From positions 1 through 64,000 of the forward strand of contig JAIVFI010000016.1 of the NCBI GenBank assembly GCA_025558095.1: a stretch of 64,000 bases of DNA, read 5' to 3'. Of the stretch, positions 1 through 10,678 are shown in pieces; the first letter of the stretch is position 1, and every line of letters starts with the position of its first letter. The notes beneath the pieces were generated by a model that saw nothing but the letters and a program-made list of their open reading frames with translations, searched no databases and was not told where the DNA came from. Source of the stretch: Hyaloraphidium curvatum (lineage: Eukaryota; Monoblepharomycota; Hyaloraphidiomycetes; Hyaloraphidiales; Hyaloraphidiaceae). The position numbers and the translations under genes are program-made.

Positions 1-1
1 C

Positions 2-397
2 CCGTACCCCGAGTTCCGGATGCCGGGGTGGCACGCGCACTCGGTGGGCTGGCACTCGGACGACGGGCGCCTGTTCGTCTCGGACGCGTTCGGCGGGAGG
101 GTGTGGCAGGGGCCCTGGGGCGTCGGCGACGTCCTGGGCTGCGGGATGCTGCTCAACCCCGGCGGATCGATCAAGGGCTTCTTCTTCACCCGGAACGGCG
201 TGCTGATGCGCGGCGAGGGCGGGTCGGACTGCTACACGATGGCCGAGGCGATGGTGCCGCTGCTGTCCGAGCAGCAGGGGATGCTGGGGAAGACGTACAG
301 GGCGGCGGTGGGCGCGGACGGGAAGGCCGAGGTGGCGGTCAACTTTGGCGAGGCGCCGTTCGCGTGGGCGCCGGCCAACGGGGATGTGGAGATCTGA
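2..397 (+). CDS. SPRY-domain protein, C-terminal part (5' end outside window)
   Basis: The reading frame is open from base 2 and stops with TGA at 395-397, so the gene enters from the left and only about 131 residues are seen. The fragment carries SPRY hallmarks of the RanBPM/Ash2-like type: SVGWHSDDGRLF, then WGVGDVLGCGML, then FFFTRNGVLM, the usual order of the C-terminal half of the fold. SPRY domains bind peptide partners and often sit in ubiquitin-ligase adaptors or chromatin complexes; the domains that would tell which are outside the window. The tail after the domain is short (about 40 residues). No intron is needed within the visible part. Confidence 0.8.
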   Translation, partial: PYPEFRMPGWHAHSVGWHSDDGRLFVSDAFGGRVWQGPWGVGDVLGCGMLLNPGGSIKGFFFTRNGVLMRGEGGSDCYTMAEAMVPLLSEQQGMLGKTYRAAVGADGKAEVAVNFGEAPFAWAPANGDVEI

Positions 398-801
398 GCG
401 GCCGGGGTTCCGAAACTTATCTTGGTAGTACTCCTACGTAATGGGGGGAGATTGAAAAAGACGTCACTGCGTCTTAAGCCACTTTTGAAATCTGCCACGG
501 ATTCGTCTGGTCCTGATGCTCAGGTAGGAGGAGGTCTGACGCCGTTAGAGCTCGCAATGCTTGCAGAGCGACAGAACGCGACCCGGTACGTCTGGCAAGT
601 CCCGACGGGTGCCATCTCTTGTCGCGTCCACAGTGCATTCATCGTGGCGAGAGCGGGGCCGCGGAACAGTTCGCTGGGCCAGCGGCGGAGCTGTTCGTCT
701 CTGCCGCAAAGCGCTACCGGACAGGTCTCCGCGGCCGATGTCCCGATCGTTGCCGACGCCACAGTGTTGGGACCGCCGAGGCGGATCCGCCACCGGAGGC
801 G
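398..801. other. Intergenic, nothing recognised
   Basis: About 400 bases after the SPRY stop. Open frames on both strands are short, overlap each other and show no family motif. The ~300-bp repeat block starts at its right edge. Confidence 0.5.
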
Positions 802-2290
802 GAACCCCAGGGCTCGGTCTCCAAGGATCGGAGCCCGCCGCGGCGGCTAGGGCTGACGATGGGTGGCTTCCCGTCCAAAGTCCGACCGGGGTCCCCGCCG
901 AGCCGCCCATGCATGCAGTGGGAAGAACAACTTTCTGCGTGTCGCAGTGTCGCGGCCGCGGCAAGGTGGAAGCGGTCGTCCTCGACGGCGTAAGCGCCCC
1001 GAAGCCTCCCAGACGCGCGGGTTCACCCCTTCCCCAGCTGTCCGTTCAGGTCCAGCTAGTCCAGCCCAACGGTCCTCCATCGGCTCGGAGCAGAAACGGC
1101 CGAGGGCTCCGTCCCGATGACGGAAGTTCTGCGTCCCGCTGGCCGACTACTGACGGTGCGCGGCTTCCCCCACAGTCTCCGAGACAACTGTTCTAAGTCA
1201 TTTGGCTCCGTCGAGACAGCCACCTCCTTTGCCCATCGCCGCAGTTTTGGGTTGCGGCAGGAAAGGGCTCGTACTGCCTCGGCCTTCGTGCGTTGAGAAC
1301 CGACGCCTCCCAGCCTTGCGGCCTTGTCCTGCCCCCGCTGCCCCTTGTCCAGTCCCGGCCGGCCCCGAGTGGATTGCAGAAAAGGTCGCGGAGAAGCTGT
1401 TGGTTCTGATCGAATCGGAACCAAGGGGATCCGGCTCGATGCACGGACCCTCCGCGGCCCCGCTGGGACCCGGTGACGCTGCGCGGCTTCTCGTCCCAAA
1501 GTCCCCAGTGGTCCGTCTCGAGACGTTGATGCAAGTCGTCGAGGAAGCAACGCGTCCATGTCGCAGCGTTCTGGCCGCGACTGTGGCGGAAGCGGTCGTC
1601 CTCCACGGCGTAACGAGCCGACCCGAGCGTGGACCGGGCCCCGTCCAGATGGCACGCTCGAGTCCAGTCCGTCCCCAATCATGTGACCCGAATGCCGCAG
1701 GCAACCAAGGCATCAAAACGGAACCCAAGGGCTCCGTCTCGATGCCCGACAGCGCTGCGGCCCGCGGGTGACCGATGACGGTGCGCGGCTTCCCGTCCCA
1801 TGTCCGCGTCGTCGATGAACGCCGTCGATACCTTCCTCCACGCAGTCGCAGGTTCCCGGCTGCGACAGGGCGGAGGTCGTCCTCGACGGCGCGGCACGCG
1901 GACGCCTCCCCGCCTCGCTGGCTCGTCCTGCTCCCAGCTGCCCGCGTCCGGTCCGCCAATGCGATCCCGACGTCATTTCCGAACGCGCCGCCGAGGACTT
2001 GGATGCGAAGCGGATTTCGAGGGCTCCGCCTCGACACCCGGAAGCTCCGCGGCCCCGCCCGGGACCGCTGACGGTGCGCGGCTTCTCGTCCGGATTCCGT
2101 CCCGAGGCGACCGTCCGGGATGCTTCAGCTCTGTCGAGGCAGGACCAGTGCTCAGCTGCGACTGCCGCCGTATGGGCGGAAGCATGGCAGGGCCCGTGCT
2201 GCCTCGACCGGGCGGGCACTCGGGAGGCGTATGATGCATGGCCGGGCGCTCTGGCTGGGTCGTCCTCTCTCCGCCGTCATTGAAAAACCA
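802..2290. repeat. Degenerate tandem repeat, five units of ~290-320 bp
   Basis: Two landmarks recur in order. Landmark 1 (GGGCTCCG-CTCGATG type) starts near 802, 1095, 1417, 1721 and 2013. Landmark 2 (TGACGGTGCGCGGCTTC type) starts near 854, 1151, 1474, 1776 and 2069, always 52-57 bases later. A third landmark (GCGGAAGCGGTCGTCCTCGACGGCG type) is clear near 966, 1583 and 1868 and weak near 1251 and 2176. Spacing between units is 293, 322, 304 and 292 bases. The units have diverged by substitutions and indels that change the reading frame, so this is not a coding repeat. No transposase or reverse transcriptase motif is visible. It may be a decayed satellite or tandemly duplicated regulatory DNA. 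Confidence 0.65.
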
Positions 2291-2577
2291 ATATCCATAG
2301 CCTCGTTCCTCCGTGGAAGTGAATTCGCCACCTCTCGCGGTCCCCTCGGGTGGTTCCGTTCTCCGCGTGATGGGTTTGCGGCGGGAGCGGCCGAGTCAGT
2401 TGAATCCCGCCGGCCCCGCTGCGCACCCCATCGCTCGGCCGTTTCCCCCGTTTGCCCTTCCGATAGCCCGGAGACCCGGTCCGAAGATAGAAATGATCAC
2501 ATCACCGGTGTTTCGCCGGCTGCCGACGCGCGGGCGCCGTTCCGCGGGCCCCCAACCGAACCGCCTCCCCTGCAACG
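2291..2577. other. Upstream region of the coiled-coil gene
   Basis: About 290 bases between the repeat block and the ATG at 2578. No gene, and no clear TATA element. Confidence 0.4.
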
Positions 2578-5500
2578 ATGCCCGCCAACCCGCCCGCGCT
2601 GGCCCGCGAGCCGCAGCCGCCGGACGCTCTCTCGGCCGTCGTGGCCATTCTGCGCGGGTCTCCTGCGCCGCGGACTGTTGTGGAGGCCGACGAGGACGCC
2701 GGCGGGGGGGATAAACAAACGAACGACGCCGAGGGAGACGCCTGGGAGGGGAGCGCCGCGGAGCAGTCGATGGACGATGCGGCCGACAACGGCGAGGGCG
2801 GCGAATCGTCTTCGGCCGAGGACGCCGAGTACGCGCCCTCCGAGGCCTCCGAGGCGCCCGCCGACCCGCCCTCCCCCGCACCGCAAACCCGCGCCCGCGC
2901 CGGGCCCGCCTCGCCCGCTCGCGCGAGGTCGCCCTCGCCCCGCACGCAGTCGTTCCTCGCCAGCGTGGCCAAGTACGCCGAGGAGCGCCGTACCGAGGCC
3001 GACGTCCTCCGTTCCGAGCTGGCCCAATCCGCCGCCGAAGCGAGGAGGCTGCAGGGCGAGACGGGCCGGCTGGGCGGGGAACTGAAGAAGGCTTGACGGG
3101 AAAAGACGGAGGAGGAGGGGAGGAGGAAGGAGGCCGAGGAGCGGGTGGCGGGCCTCGAGGCGGAGCTGGTGGTCGAGAGGGAGGAAAAGGCCAAGGTGGA
3201 GGACGAGCTGGCGGAGAAGGTGGTGGAGCTGGGGGAGGTCAGGGCGACGCTGAACGAGGTGCAGGCGGCGCTCACGGACATGGAGGAACGGGCGGTCGCC
3301 GCGGAGACAAGGGCGGCGGACGCGGAGGGCAGGGCGGCCGCCGCCCAGGAGCGGGCGAGCGACGCGGAGGATCGGGCCGTCGATTTCGAGAGCCGCTTTT
3401 TCGTCGTGCTTGGAGACCTTGCCGAGGAGCGCAGGCTCGTGCAGGAGGCGACCGAAAGGCGGGAGCGGGCCGCCGCCGAGGCGAGGGCGGCCGAGGACAG
3501 GGCGGAAATGGCCGAGGGCAGGGCCGCCGAGGCGGAGCTGCAGGCGGAACTTGCCAGGAAGCGGGCCGAGGAGGCCGAGGTTCGGGCGGCGGAGGCGGAT
3601 CGCAAAACGGTCGAGGCCGAACGGAGGGCAGCCAAGGCCACGCAGCACGCGACCGACGCCGACCGGCGTGCCGAGGAGGCCGAGGGCAGGGCCACCGGCG
3701 CCGACCTCCGCGCGCTCGCGGCAGAGAACGCCGCCGGCGAGGCGAAGGTCCTCGCCGAGGCCGCCGAGGAGAGCGCGATGCTGGCGGAGCGGCGGGCCGA
3801 TGCGGCGGAGCTGCGAGCGCGGGAAGCCGAGGCCCGCGCGGTCGCCGCAGACGCCCGCGCCGCTGCCGCAGAATCCCGCGCCGAAGAGGCGGATCGGAAA
3901 CTCGAGGAAGCCGAGGCCGACGCGGTCAAGGGCATGTCGGCCCTCGAGCGCCTCCGCGCGGAAGCCCACGCCCGCGCCGAGGCGCTGCAGGAGCAGCTGG
4001 ACCGCGCGGCGGTTTCGTCGGCTGCAGCCGTGCGGACGCCGGCGAGTGAGTTGGTCGCGCGGGCGCTCGGCAGCGGGACGCGGGTGATGCCGTCGTCTGC
4101 GACGTCGACACCCGTTGCGCGAGCGGAACCGCGGCGCACGCCCGAGGAGGCGCCGCTCCTGGCGGACGACGACCGCGCGCCGACCCCGCCCTCCTCGGCC
4201 CGCACGCGGGTCGGCACCCCAACCCCGCCTCCCGCCCCCGCCGTGGACACCTCCGATGTGGTGGTGATCCCCGACACCTCGGACGAGGACATCCCCCTCT
4301 CGGGCGCATCCCCGCCAAGCCGCGGCGCCCCGCCCCGTCTTCGGACTCGGACGCTGCGGCGCGCGGGAGGGAGCGCACGCCCTCGCGTGCCCGGGTGCGG
4401 AAGAGGCTGAAGCGGAGGCACCGCGCGCCCCCGGCGTCGCACGCGCTGCCGGCGGGCGAGGAGTCGGACTACGGCAGCGACGGCTCCGCGGGCATCCCCC
4501 CCTCCGCCTCCGGTTCCGACGTCGAGGCGCCGCAGGAATCGAGCCAGCGCGTCAGGGAGATCCCCGCGCTCAAGCTCGTCCGCGGCGACGCGGAGCACGC
4601 GTGGGGCGGGGACGAGGATCCCGCGCGGGTGCCGCCGGGGGTGGCGAGGAAGTTGCGGGACGGGAGGACAACGCGGAGGCTGCAGGAGTTTGCGCGGGAG
4701 TGGAACGCGGCGAGGTGGGTCTTGCTTTTTGGTGGGCTGAGGGCGCACAACTGATGGTTGATTTTGGGAGCAGGACGGCGTCGAGCTCCTCGGCGCCCCC
4801 GGACCCCGAGTCCGCGCGCTACACCATCCCCGAGCCGCATGCCGCCGAGTTCATCCTCGCTGCCCGCGCCAAGTTCGCCCCCCTCTGGCCCGCCAACCCC
4901 GGCCCCCCGTTCGTCGCCGTGCGCTCGCACGCAAAGAAGGAGGACACCCCCCAGCCCGCGCCGACGCCGCAGGGGAAGAACCTGAGCGGGCACAGGCTGG
5001 TGGAGCTGGACGCTTACAACGCGTGGGGTGGGGAGGACCAGGTGCCGGGGGAGGTCAAGGAGAAGCTGGATGAGGCCAGGAAGAAGTCGCGGGTGGGCAC
5101 GGTTGCGCGCAAGTTCAACAACCACCGGTGCGCCGCCTGCCTGCCGCTTGCTCTGCCGGCCCGCTGCTGACCGGCCCGCCGTTTTCCGCAGGCCGGACCC
5201 CGAGACGGGCCTGAACAACGTCGAGCTGGGCCACTCGACGATCCGCCCGCAGGACGCGGTCGAGTTCCTCGAGCGTGCGAGGGGGCAGTTCCCGCAGTTC
5301 TACCCGCCGGACCCGCCGCCGCCGTTCGCGTCCCCGGAGGCGGTGCCGCACAGGACATGGAGGGGGCCGAGGGGGAAGGTGCGGGTTTCGGACGGGGAGA
5401 GCGATGATGGCGACGGGGAGAAGGAGGAGCAGGAGGAGGAGGGCGAGGACGAGGACGAGGAGGATAGCGATTTCGATCCCATGGAGGCGGAGCCGGATGG

Positions 5501-5960
5501 CGAGGACCGGGGAAAGGGGACCAAGGATTCGGACGTCGACGAGGATCCGGGCATCGGGCGGCGCGGGAGGAGGGCGGCGAAGGAGGAAAGCGAGGAGGAG
5601 GGTGGCGAGACACGGCGGCGTTCGAGGCGGGAGGTGCAGGAGGACAGCGACGACGATGACGAGGTCGAGGCGCCCGTGGGGCCCGTTTACCGGCGGCTGA
5701 GGAGGGCGGTGAAGGATGAGAGCGAGGAGGAGGGCGACGTTGCAGGGGGCGGAGACGTGGGTGGTGAAGCGGGAGACGATGGCAGCGGAGAAGAGGAAGG
5801 AGGCAACGACATCGCAAGCGAGGGGGACGCCGAGACGAAGGACGAGCAGCCCGCGGAGCCGAGGGACTCGGACAACCATAGCCCTAGCTGGGCTCCCTGC
5901 TGCGACCGGTGGAGGGCTAGGAAGCGATCTTGTAGTTCTGTGGTTGTTGGCAGGTCGTAG
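2578..5960 (+). CDS. Long coiled-coil protein with duplicated C-terminal domain; in-frame TGA at 3094
   Basis: Not assignable to a named family. Proposed exons are 2578-4257, 4320-4714, 4774-5127 and 5192-5960, joined by 62-, 59- and 64-nt introns; the total is a multiple of three (1,065 residues plus stop). Residues 1-110 are acidic, Ser/Pro-rich and disordered. About 110-440 form a long Ala/Glu/Arg coiled coil. About 450-600 are low complexity with basic patches (RKRLKRRHR). Then a ~90-residue domain occurs twice, each with an AWGG[ED]E block and a PDPE...PPF block. The tail is Glu/Asp-rich with Ser-Asp runs, typical of nuclear proteins. The coiled coil is interrupted in frame by TGA at 3094-3096: it reads through at the same heptad density on both sides, and no GT-AG pair removes the stop. 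This could be a nonsense mutation (CGA to TGA), a sequence error or true readthrough. The first intron donor could be 4258, 4261 or 4264; all keep the frame. Confidence 0.6.
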
Positions 5961-6070
5961 TCAGCCTCAAGGGTCCGCTCGATGTGTGGGTAGCGCTATC
6001 CTTGGCGCCTCTGCTTTGCCACACCTCCAACGTCCGACAGTCGACGAATCAGACGCTCCCCGGCAGCACA

Positions 6071-8030
6071 ATGGGCCGGCCGCACGACAGCGACCCCATG
6101 CGCCTGGCCCGCGAGCCGCTGGTTGCCGCGGCGGGGGCGATGCTGCGCGGCGAGAGCCCGTTCTTCAAGTACGCGCGCGACATCCCGCGGCTCGACGAGC
6201 CGCCCATCCTGGCGCCCTCGCGGCACATCCCCGCCGAGGAGCGCGAGGCGCACGCGCGCAAGGCCGAGGTCGCCGGGGCGGGGTTGTTGGCCAAGTGCTG
6301 GGAGGCTCTGTTCCCCGCGGAGCGCGGCGACGGCTTCGCGTTCCGCACGGCGGCCGAGTTCCGCGCCGCGTACGCGTCGGGCGCAACCGATCCCGAGAAA
6401 GTGGCCGAAAGGTTGCTGGCCGCAATCAAGGAATCGGACGCGGCGCCAAAGCCGCTGAGGGCCGTGGTGCAGTGCGACGAGGCAGACGTGCGGCGCCAAG
6501 CGGCCGAGAGCGCGGCGAGGTGGAAGGCCGGCACGCCCATCGGGCCGCTGGACGGCGTATTTGTGACCATTAAGGTGTGGTGGACGGCTCTGAACGTCCG
6601 GCAAGCGATGACCGCGTTTCTTTTAGGAATCGTACAATGTCAAGGGCTACGAAGCGCGGCAGGGCACCTCCTTCGTGGGCCGTGGCAAGCCGGCCGCCAA
6701 CGACACCGAGTCCGTCGAAAAGCTCCGTAAGACCGGCGCCATCATCGCCGGGATCACGAACATGGTGCGTTCCAACTCTATACACCACTGTTGTCCCCCT
6801 CTGACTCTCACCTCCTGGTGGGCAGCACGAGGCCGGCTGGGACGTCAACGGGATCAACACCTTCTCGGGTCCGAGCCGCAACCCTTACGACCTCGACCGC
6901 ACGGCCGGCGGCTCGAGCGGGGGCTGCGCGGCGAGCGTGGCCGCGGGGTTCGTGCCCGTGAGCATGGGCGGCGACGGCGGGTTGGTCTCCTGCACCGGGC
7001 CTCCGGGTGGATGATTTGCTAACCGCTGTGTCGTCGGCGCCAGAGGCTCGGTCAGGATCCCGTCGGCGTTCTGCGGCATCGTGGGGCTCAAGCCGACCTG
7101 CGGACGGATCTCCAACGGGTCCGAAGGCGCGCACCTGTCGATGGCCGTCAAGGGCATCCATGCGGGAACAGTCGGTGACTTGGCCCTCGCGGTGGGACAT
7201 GACGAATCGGAGCCATCACGGCCCCGCTGACCCCCCACCTTTGCGCGCAGTACCTGGCAGTGGCGGGTCGCTCCGAAGCCGACCCCCTCACCTACCCCTC
7301 ACCGCCACCCCACGTGCACGCCCTGCTCCACCCCCCAAAGACCCTCCGCATCGGCGTTCCGACCAACTTCTGGGCCCTCCTTGATCACCCCGGCATCGAC
7401 TCCATCTGCCGTCGCGCGGTCGACGCCCTCCGCTCGCTCGGCCACGTCGTCACCGACTTTGAGCTCCCGGAGCTGCACCAGATCCGGCGTGGGCAGTTCG
7501 TCACCGCCGTCGCCGAAATGTCCGCCGCCGCAGAGAACCTCCCCCTCCCCGAGGGAGGCGGGGCAAAGAGCGCGTGGGAGCTCCTCCAGCCGCAGCAGCA
7601 GCTCGAGCTGCTCGGTTTCTCGCGCACCTTCACGGCGGGGGACTACCTCCAGGCGCTGCGGATGCGCCGCCGGGGCATGGACCTCCTCGCCGGGGTGTTC
7701 GAGGGGTTCGACGTCATCGTCACCCCCGCGACGGGAAACGTCGCGATCCCCATACACGACGGCGACGAGCTCCACGGGGCGTGCACCACCGCGTCGACCC
7801 TGGACGCGATCAAGTTCACCGGGTTCTGCAACTTCCTCGGGCTGCCCGCCGTCGTGGTGCCCGTCGGCTACATCGAGGGCGAGGATCCGGCGGAGGAGGG
7901 GATGCCGGTGGCGCTGCAGGTCGCGGGGAAGTGGTGGGACGAGGACGTGGTGATGGCCGTCGCCGGGATGCTGGAGAAGGAGGTGCCAGGGAGGAAGCGG
8001 CCGGGGCGCCATTGGGACCTGCTCGGGTAG
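6071..8030 (+). CDS. Amidase-signature family hydrolase
   Basis: Exons 6071-6574, 6627-6764, 6826-6980, 7044-7191 and 7251-8030 give 574 residues; introns are 52, 61, 63 and 59 nt. The amidase signature is complete: catalytic Lys in VFVTIK at the end of exon 1, the Gly/Ser-rich TAGGSSGG motif carrying one catalytic Ser, and MGGDGGGSVRIPS rebuilt across intron 3 with the second Ser, then CGIVGLKPT. These make up the Ser-cisSer-Lys triad that cleaves carboxamides; the ~200-residue N-terminal extension and overall length resemble eukaryotic amidases of the fatty-acid-amide or acetamidase kind. Substrate cannot be read from sequence. An in-frame ATG at 5984 exists, but 6071 (MGRPHDSD) starts cleanly before the conserved part. 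No membrane segment or signal peptide is evident. Confidence 0.88.
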
Positions 8031-8788
8031 CTGGCCGCGGGAGGCCGGAATAGCAACGACTCGACTCCATCTACGAAATGTCGGAATAGACTGCGAACCG
8101 TCGCCGCGGAAACTGGTAATGTGTGCTGGGAGCTGCCGTTCGACAAGTTCCGTTCGCGGGGCGGACGGGACTTCTTCGGACAGGGGTGTCGCTGGTCGCA
8201 TCGTGACAGCTATGGAAAAATAGCTAGCTCAGAAGCTCATCCGAGGATACCCGATCGCAGCTACACCCCGCGAATGCATCCTCGTCCAAGTCGAGCTGCC
8301 GAGCAGCGCGTACCTGCCATCCACGCCGGACACGGGGACGGACGATATCCCGCTGATGGGTATGTGGGATGCGTCGCACGAGTCTGCTTCTTGCCGGAGG
8401 AACGCTGAACGCTTGCCCACCGCAGGTCCCGACTCCGCGCCGGGCCGAGCGTCCCCGCATCCGGAACCCGGGGCGAATGGGCTTCGGCCCGACGACGTTC
8501 CCGGGGTCCACCTGCGATTAGAGCGGGTCCTGGGAGCGTCCCTTGCCGTTCGCCCGAGGGCGCGGACCGGGCGCGGACCGTCGCCCGTTGTCGCACGCGA
8601 GCACTTTTGCTTCGGGGCGGGCACGCCGGGACCGAGCATGCGATGCGCGTCCGCGCGGGGATGCTGCGCCGGGATGGCGGGTGCGCCTGGAACTCGCCTT
8701 CGGCCCGAGGCTGCTCTGGGACACAAACCCGCGGCATCCTGTCCATTCGCGCTTCCCTAACAATTTGCCTGAGCCGCCTACTCTCAAG
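8031..8788. other. Intergenic, nothing recognised
   Basis: About 760 bases between the amidase and the first cysteine-module gene. Only shadow open frames; no RNA gene or repeat recognised. Confidence 0.45.
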
Positions 8789-9319
8789 ATGCTCCGCGCA
8801 GCCGCCGCTCTCGCCGCCCTGCTGCTCACCCTCGCAGTCGTCGCCGCGCCCGCCGCCGCAGCACCCTCGCCGCAGGCCCTGTTCCGCCGCTCGTGCGCCG
8901 AGTGCGACGCCGACTTTTTCTGGTGATGCCCGCCGCGCTCGCCCGCCGACGCCCCCGCTGACACCGACGCTCCCGCCAGCGAGTTCGCCTTCCCCGGCGC
9001 CCGCGAAGGCCACGTCGCATGCGTCGCCTACGCCCCCGGGGGCCGCCACCTCTACCGCCGTTACGAATCCGTCTTCACGCCCTGCCCCATCGTCCCCTGC
9101 ACCTTCACCGTCGCCTCGAACCCGGGCTACCTGCCCCAGGGGGAGTGCGTCAAGCAGTGCGCGGCGTCGGCGACGTGCGTCGCGGCGCTGGAGAACCCGG
9201 TGGGGTGCAGGCTGCTGAGCGCCATGAGCGAAAAGGGCGCGCCCAACATCATCGAGGGGATGCTGACGGTCAAGGGGACGACGTGCCCGGCGTTCGACGG
9301 GCCGTGCCAGCCGAACTGA
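8789..9319 (+). CDS. Secreted cysteine-module protein 1 (family A)
   Basis: Two exons, 8789-8922 and 8980-9319, split by a 57-nt phase-2 intron; 157 residues. Residues 1-25 are an Ala/Leu signal peptide ending AAAAPS. Next comes the family module: LFRRSCAECD, then FFC-EF with the Cys codon split TG|C by the intron, PGAREGHVACV, and HLYRRY. The remaining ~85 residues hold eight cysteines spaced like a PAN/Apple-type domain (ECVKQCAASATC, then GTTCP near the end). PAN/Apple domains bind proteins or glycans outside the cell. Four paralogues with the same module are at 11430, 16109 (minus), 17255 and 32254. Exact function is unknown; extracellular location is inferred from the signal peptide and cysteines. 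Confidence 0.72.
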
Positions 9320-9876
9320 TCGCCCGCGCGGGCCGAAGGTGGGGTGCGTATCGGGTGACAAGGGTGGCTGCTCATAATGTGTGCATCTAGTTGAACAGCT
9401 GGCGGCTCGAAACAAAAGCAACGTCGGGGCAAGAGACCCGAAGGCAGAGCACGTGAAAGCAGGGGCATTGTAGTAGAGTGCTCTTATTCGAGCCATCTCC
9501 CCGTGCCATCGTGGGCCAGGCGGGGGAAATACACCGTTTGAAGCTGCCTTTGAGTGCCCTGCCGCGACGGATCGATCGGATGCCTTCGGAGCGCGGGCGG
9601 CACGGCGGACAAACAGCGTCTTCCCTTCCGCTCCGCCCTGCCGCCGGCCGACCGCACCTGACCGCCGCTTGACCTAACGCCCCGCTGCCGCCGCCCACCG
9701 CCGCGGAAGCTGAATGAGGCGTTCCGCACGGCCTCCGCCCCGCCCGCCGTCTCCGCCTCCGCGCCCCCGCTCCGCCGCAACGGCACCGCACGCTCCGCCG
9801 CTCCGCGAGAGAAAAAGCGCCCGCGCGCCCCGGACTTGACCGCCATCCGGCGACCCTCCTACCACTTTGCACCTAC
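9320..9876. other. Intergenic, nothing recognised
   Basis: About 560 bases. Shadow open frames only. A TATTTAA element lies just past its right edge. Confidence 0.4.
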
Positions 9877-9883
9877 TATTTAA
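9877..9883 (+). promoter_or_regulatory. Possible TATA-like element
   Basis: TATTTAA 28 bases before the acetyltransferase ATG at 9911, in otherwise GC-rich DNA. Placement this close to the start codon would imply a very short leader, so it may instead be a chance AT-rich patch. Confidence 0.25.
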
Positions 9884-9910
9884 GCAACCTTCAAGGCTGG
9901 CGCACCCGCG

Positions 9911-10678
9911 ATGCCCGCGATTCCCGCCATCTCCTACGACACCGTGCTCCCCGGCCGCCCCGACGCCCCGGCGCTCCTCGCCCGCTGCCGCGCCGAGCTG
10001 CTCGTCCCGGCTTTCGGCGACGGCGACCTCGTCGACGCGACCGAGAACGTGGCGCCGCAGTACCTCGCCGACAGGCCCGAGGGGTCGCCGGCCGGCGCGG
10101 CAATCATCGCCTCGTGCGGCGGGAAGCTGGCCGGCTGCCTGCTCGCCGAGGTGTTCCCCGCCGCCGCCGCGTGGATCGTGACTTACGTAGTGGTCGACCC
10201 CGGCTTCCGCGGCGCGGGCGTGGGCAAGGGCCTCTTCTCCCGCGCCGTCCGCGCCGCGGAGGGGATTGCGGGCGCGCACGCCGTCGCGTTCGCCGAGACG
10301 GAGGAGCACGCGGGCGGGGCTGCCGCCGACCGGTTCTATTTCCTCGCGCGGATGGGGTTCAGGAGGCTCGAGGTGGCCTACGTGCAGCCGCCGCTGGCGG
10401 AGGGCAAGGACAAGGTCCGGAACCTGCTGCTGCTGGCGCGGACCTCGGAGGGCACGGTGCCGGCCGCCAAGGTCGCGGCGTTCCTCTCGGCGTTCTACAC
10501 CGCCATCACCGCGGACGGGTGGAAGCGCGACGCCGAGCTGTCGGGGGTGATGGCCTCGCTGCGGGCGCGCAAGGCCGTGGCGGCCGGGCCGCTCATCCCC
10601 GAGCTCAAGAAGGACGACTTCCAGGGCCGCGAGGGGGTGGAGGCCATGGAGGCCGAGGCGCCGGCGCAGACTGCTTGA
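9911..10678 (+). CDS. GNAT-family N-acetyltransferase
   Basis: Intronless, 255 residues. The GNAT acetyl-CoA site is clear: a beta strand (WIVTYVVV) followed by DPGFRGAGVGKGLFSRAV, matching the motif A pyrophosphate loop R-x-x-G-x-G. Downstream, FYFLARMGFRRLEV matches motif B, where the bulge before the last strand is. GNAT enzymes transfer acetyl from acetyl-CoA to an amine; the N-terminal ~75 and C-terminal ~80 residues are not diagnostic, so the acceptor (small molecule or protein) is unknown. No targeting signal is seen. The start is the only early ATG and follows a short AT-rich leader. Confidence 0.8.
   Translation: MPAIPAISYDTVLPGRPDAPALLARCRAELLVPAFGDGDLVDATENVAPQYLADRPEGSPAGAAIIASCGGKLAGCLLAEVFPAAAAWIVTYVVVDPGFRGAGVGKGLFSRAVRAAEGIAGAHAVAFAETEEHAGGAAADRFYFLARMGFRRLEVAYVQPPLAEGKDKVRNLLLLARTSEGTVPAAKVAAFLSAFYTAITADGWKRDAELSGVMASLRARKAVAAGPLIPELKKDDFQGREGVEAMEAEAPAQTA

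Noticed and set aside
1198-2037. 279-codon minus-strand frame over the tandem repeat, with recurring KPRTV-like words
   Set aside because: The words recur in different frames because the DNA repeats; indels between units break any common frame, so it is not a coding repeat.
2502-4748. 748-codon open frame on the minus strand
   Set aside because: It lies antisense to the coiled-coil gene and mirrors its GC-rich Ala/Glu codons (Ser/Ala/Arg-rich translation); no motif.
5115-5879. Leu-rich hydrophobic 254-codon minus-strand frame resembling membrane helices
   Set aside because: Antisense of the Glu/Asp-rich tail; poly-Leu/Val is what the complement of acidic codons gives.
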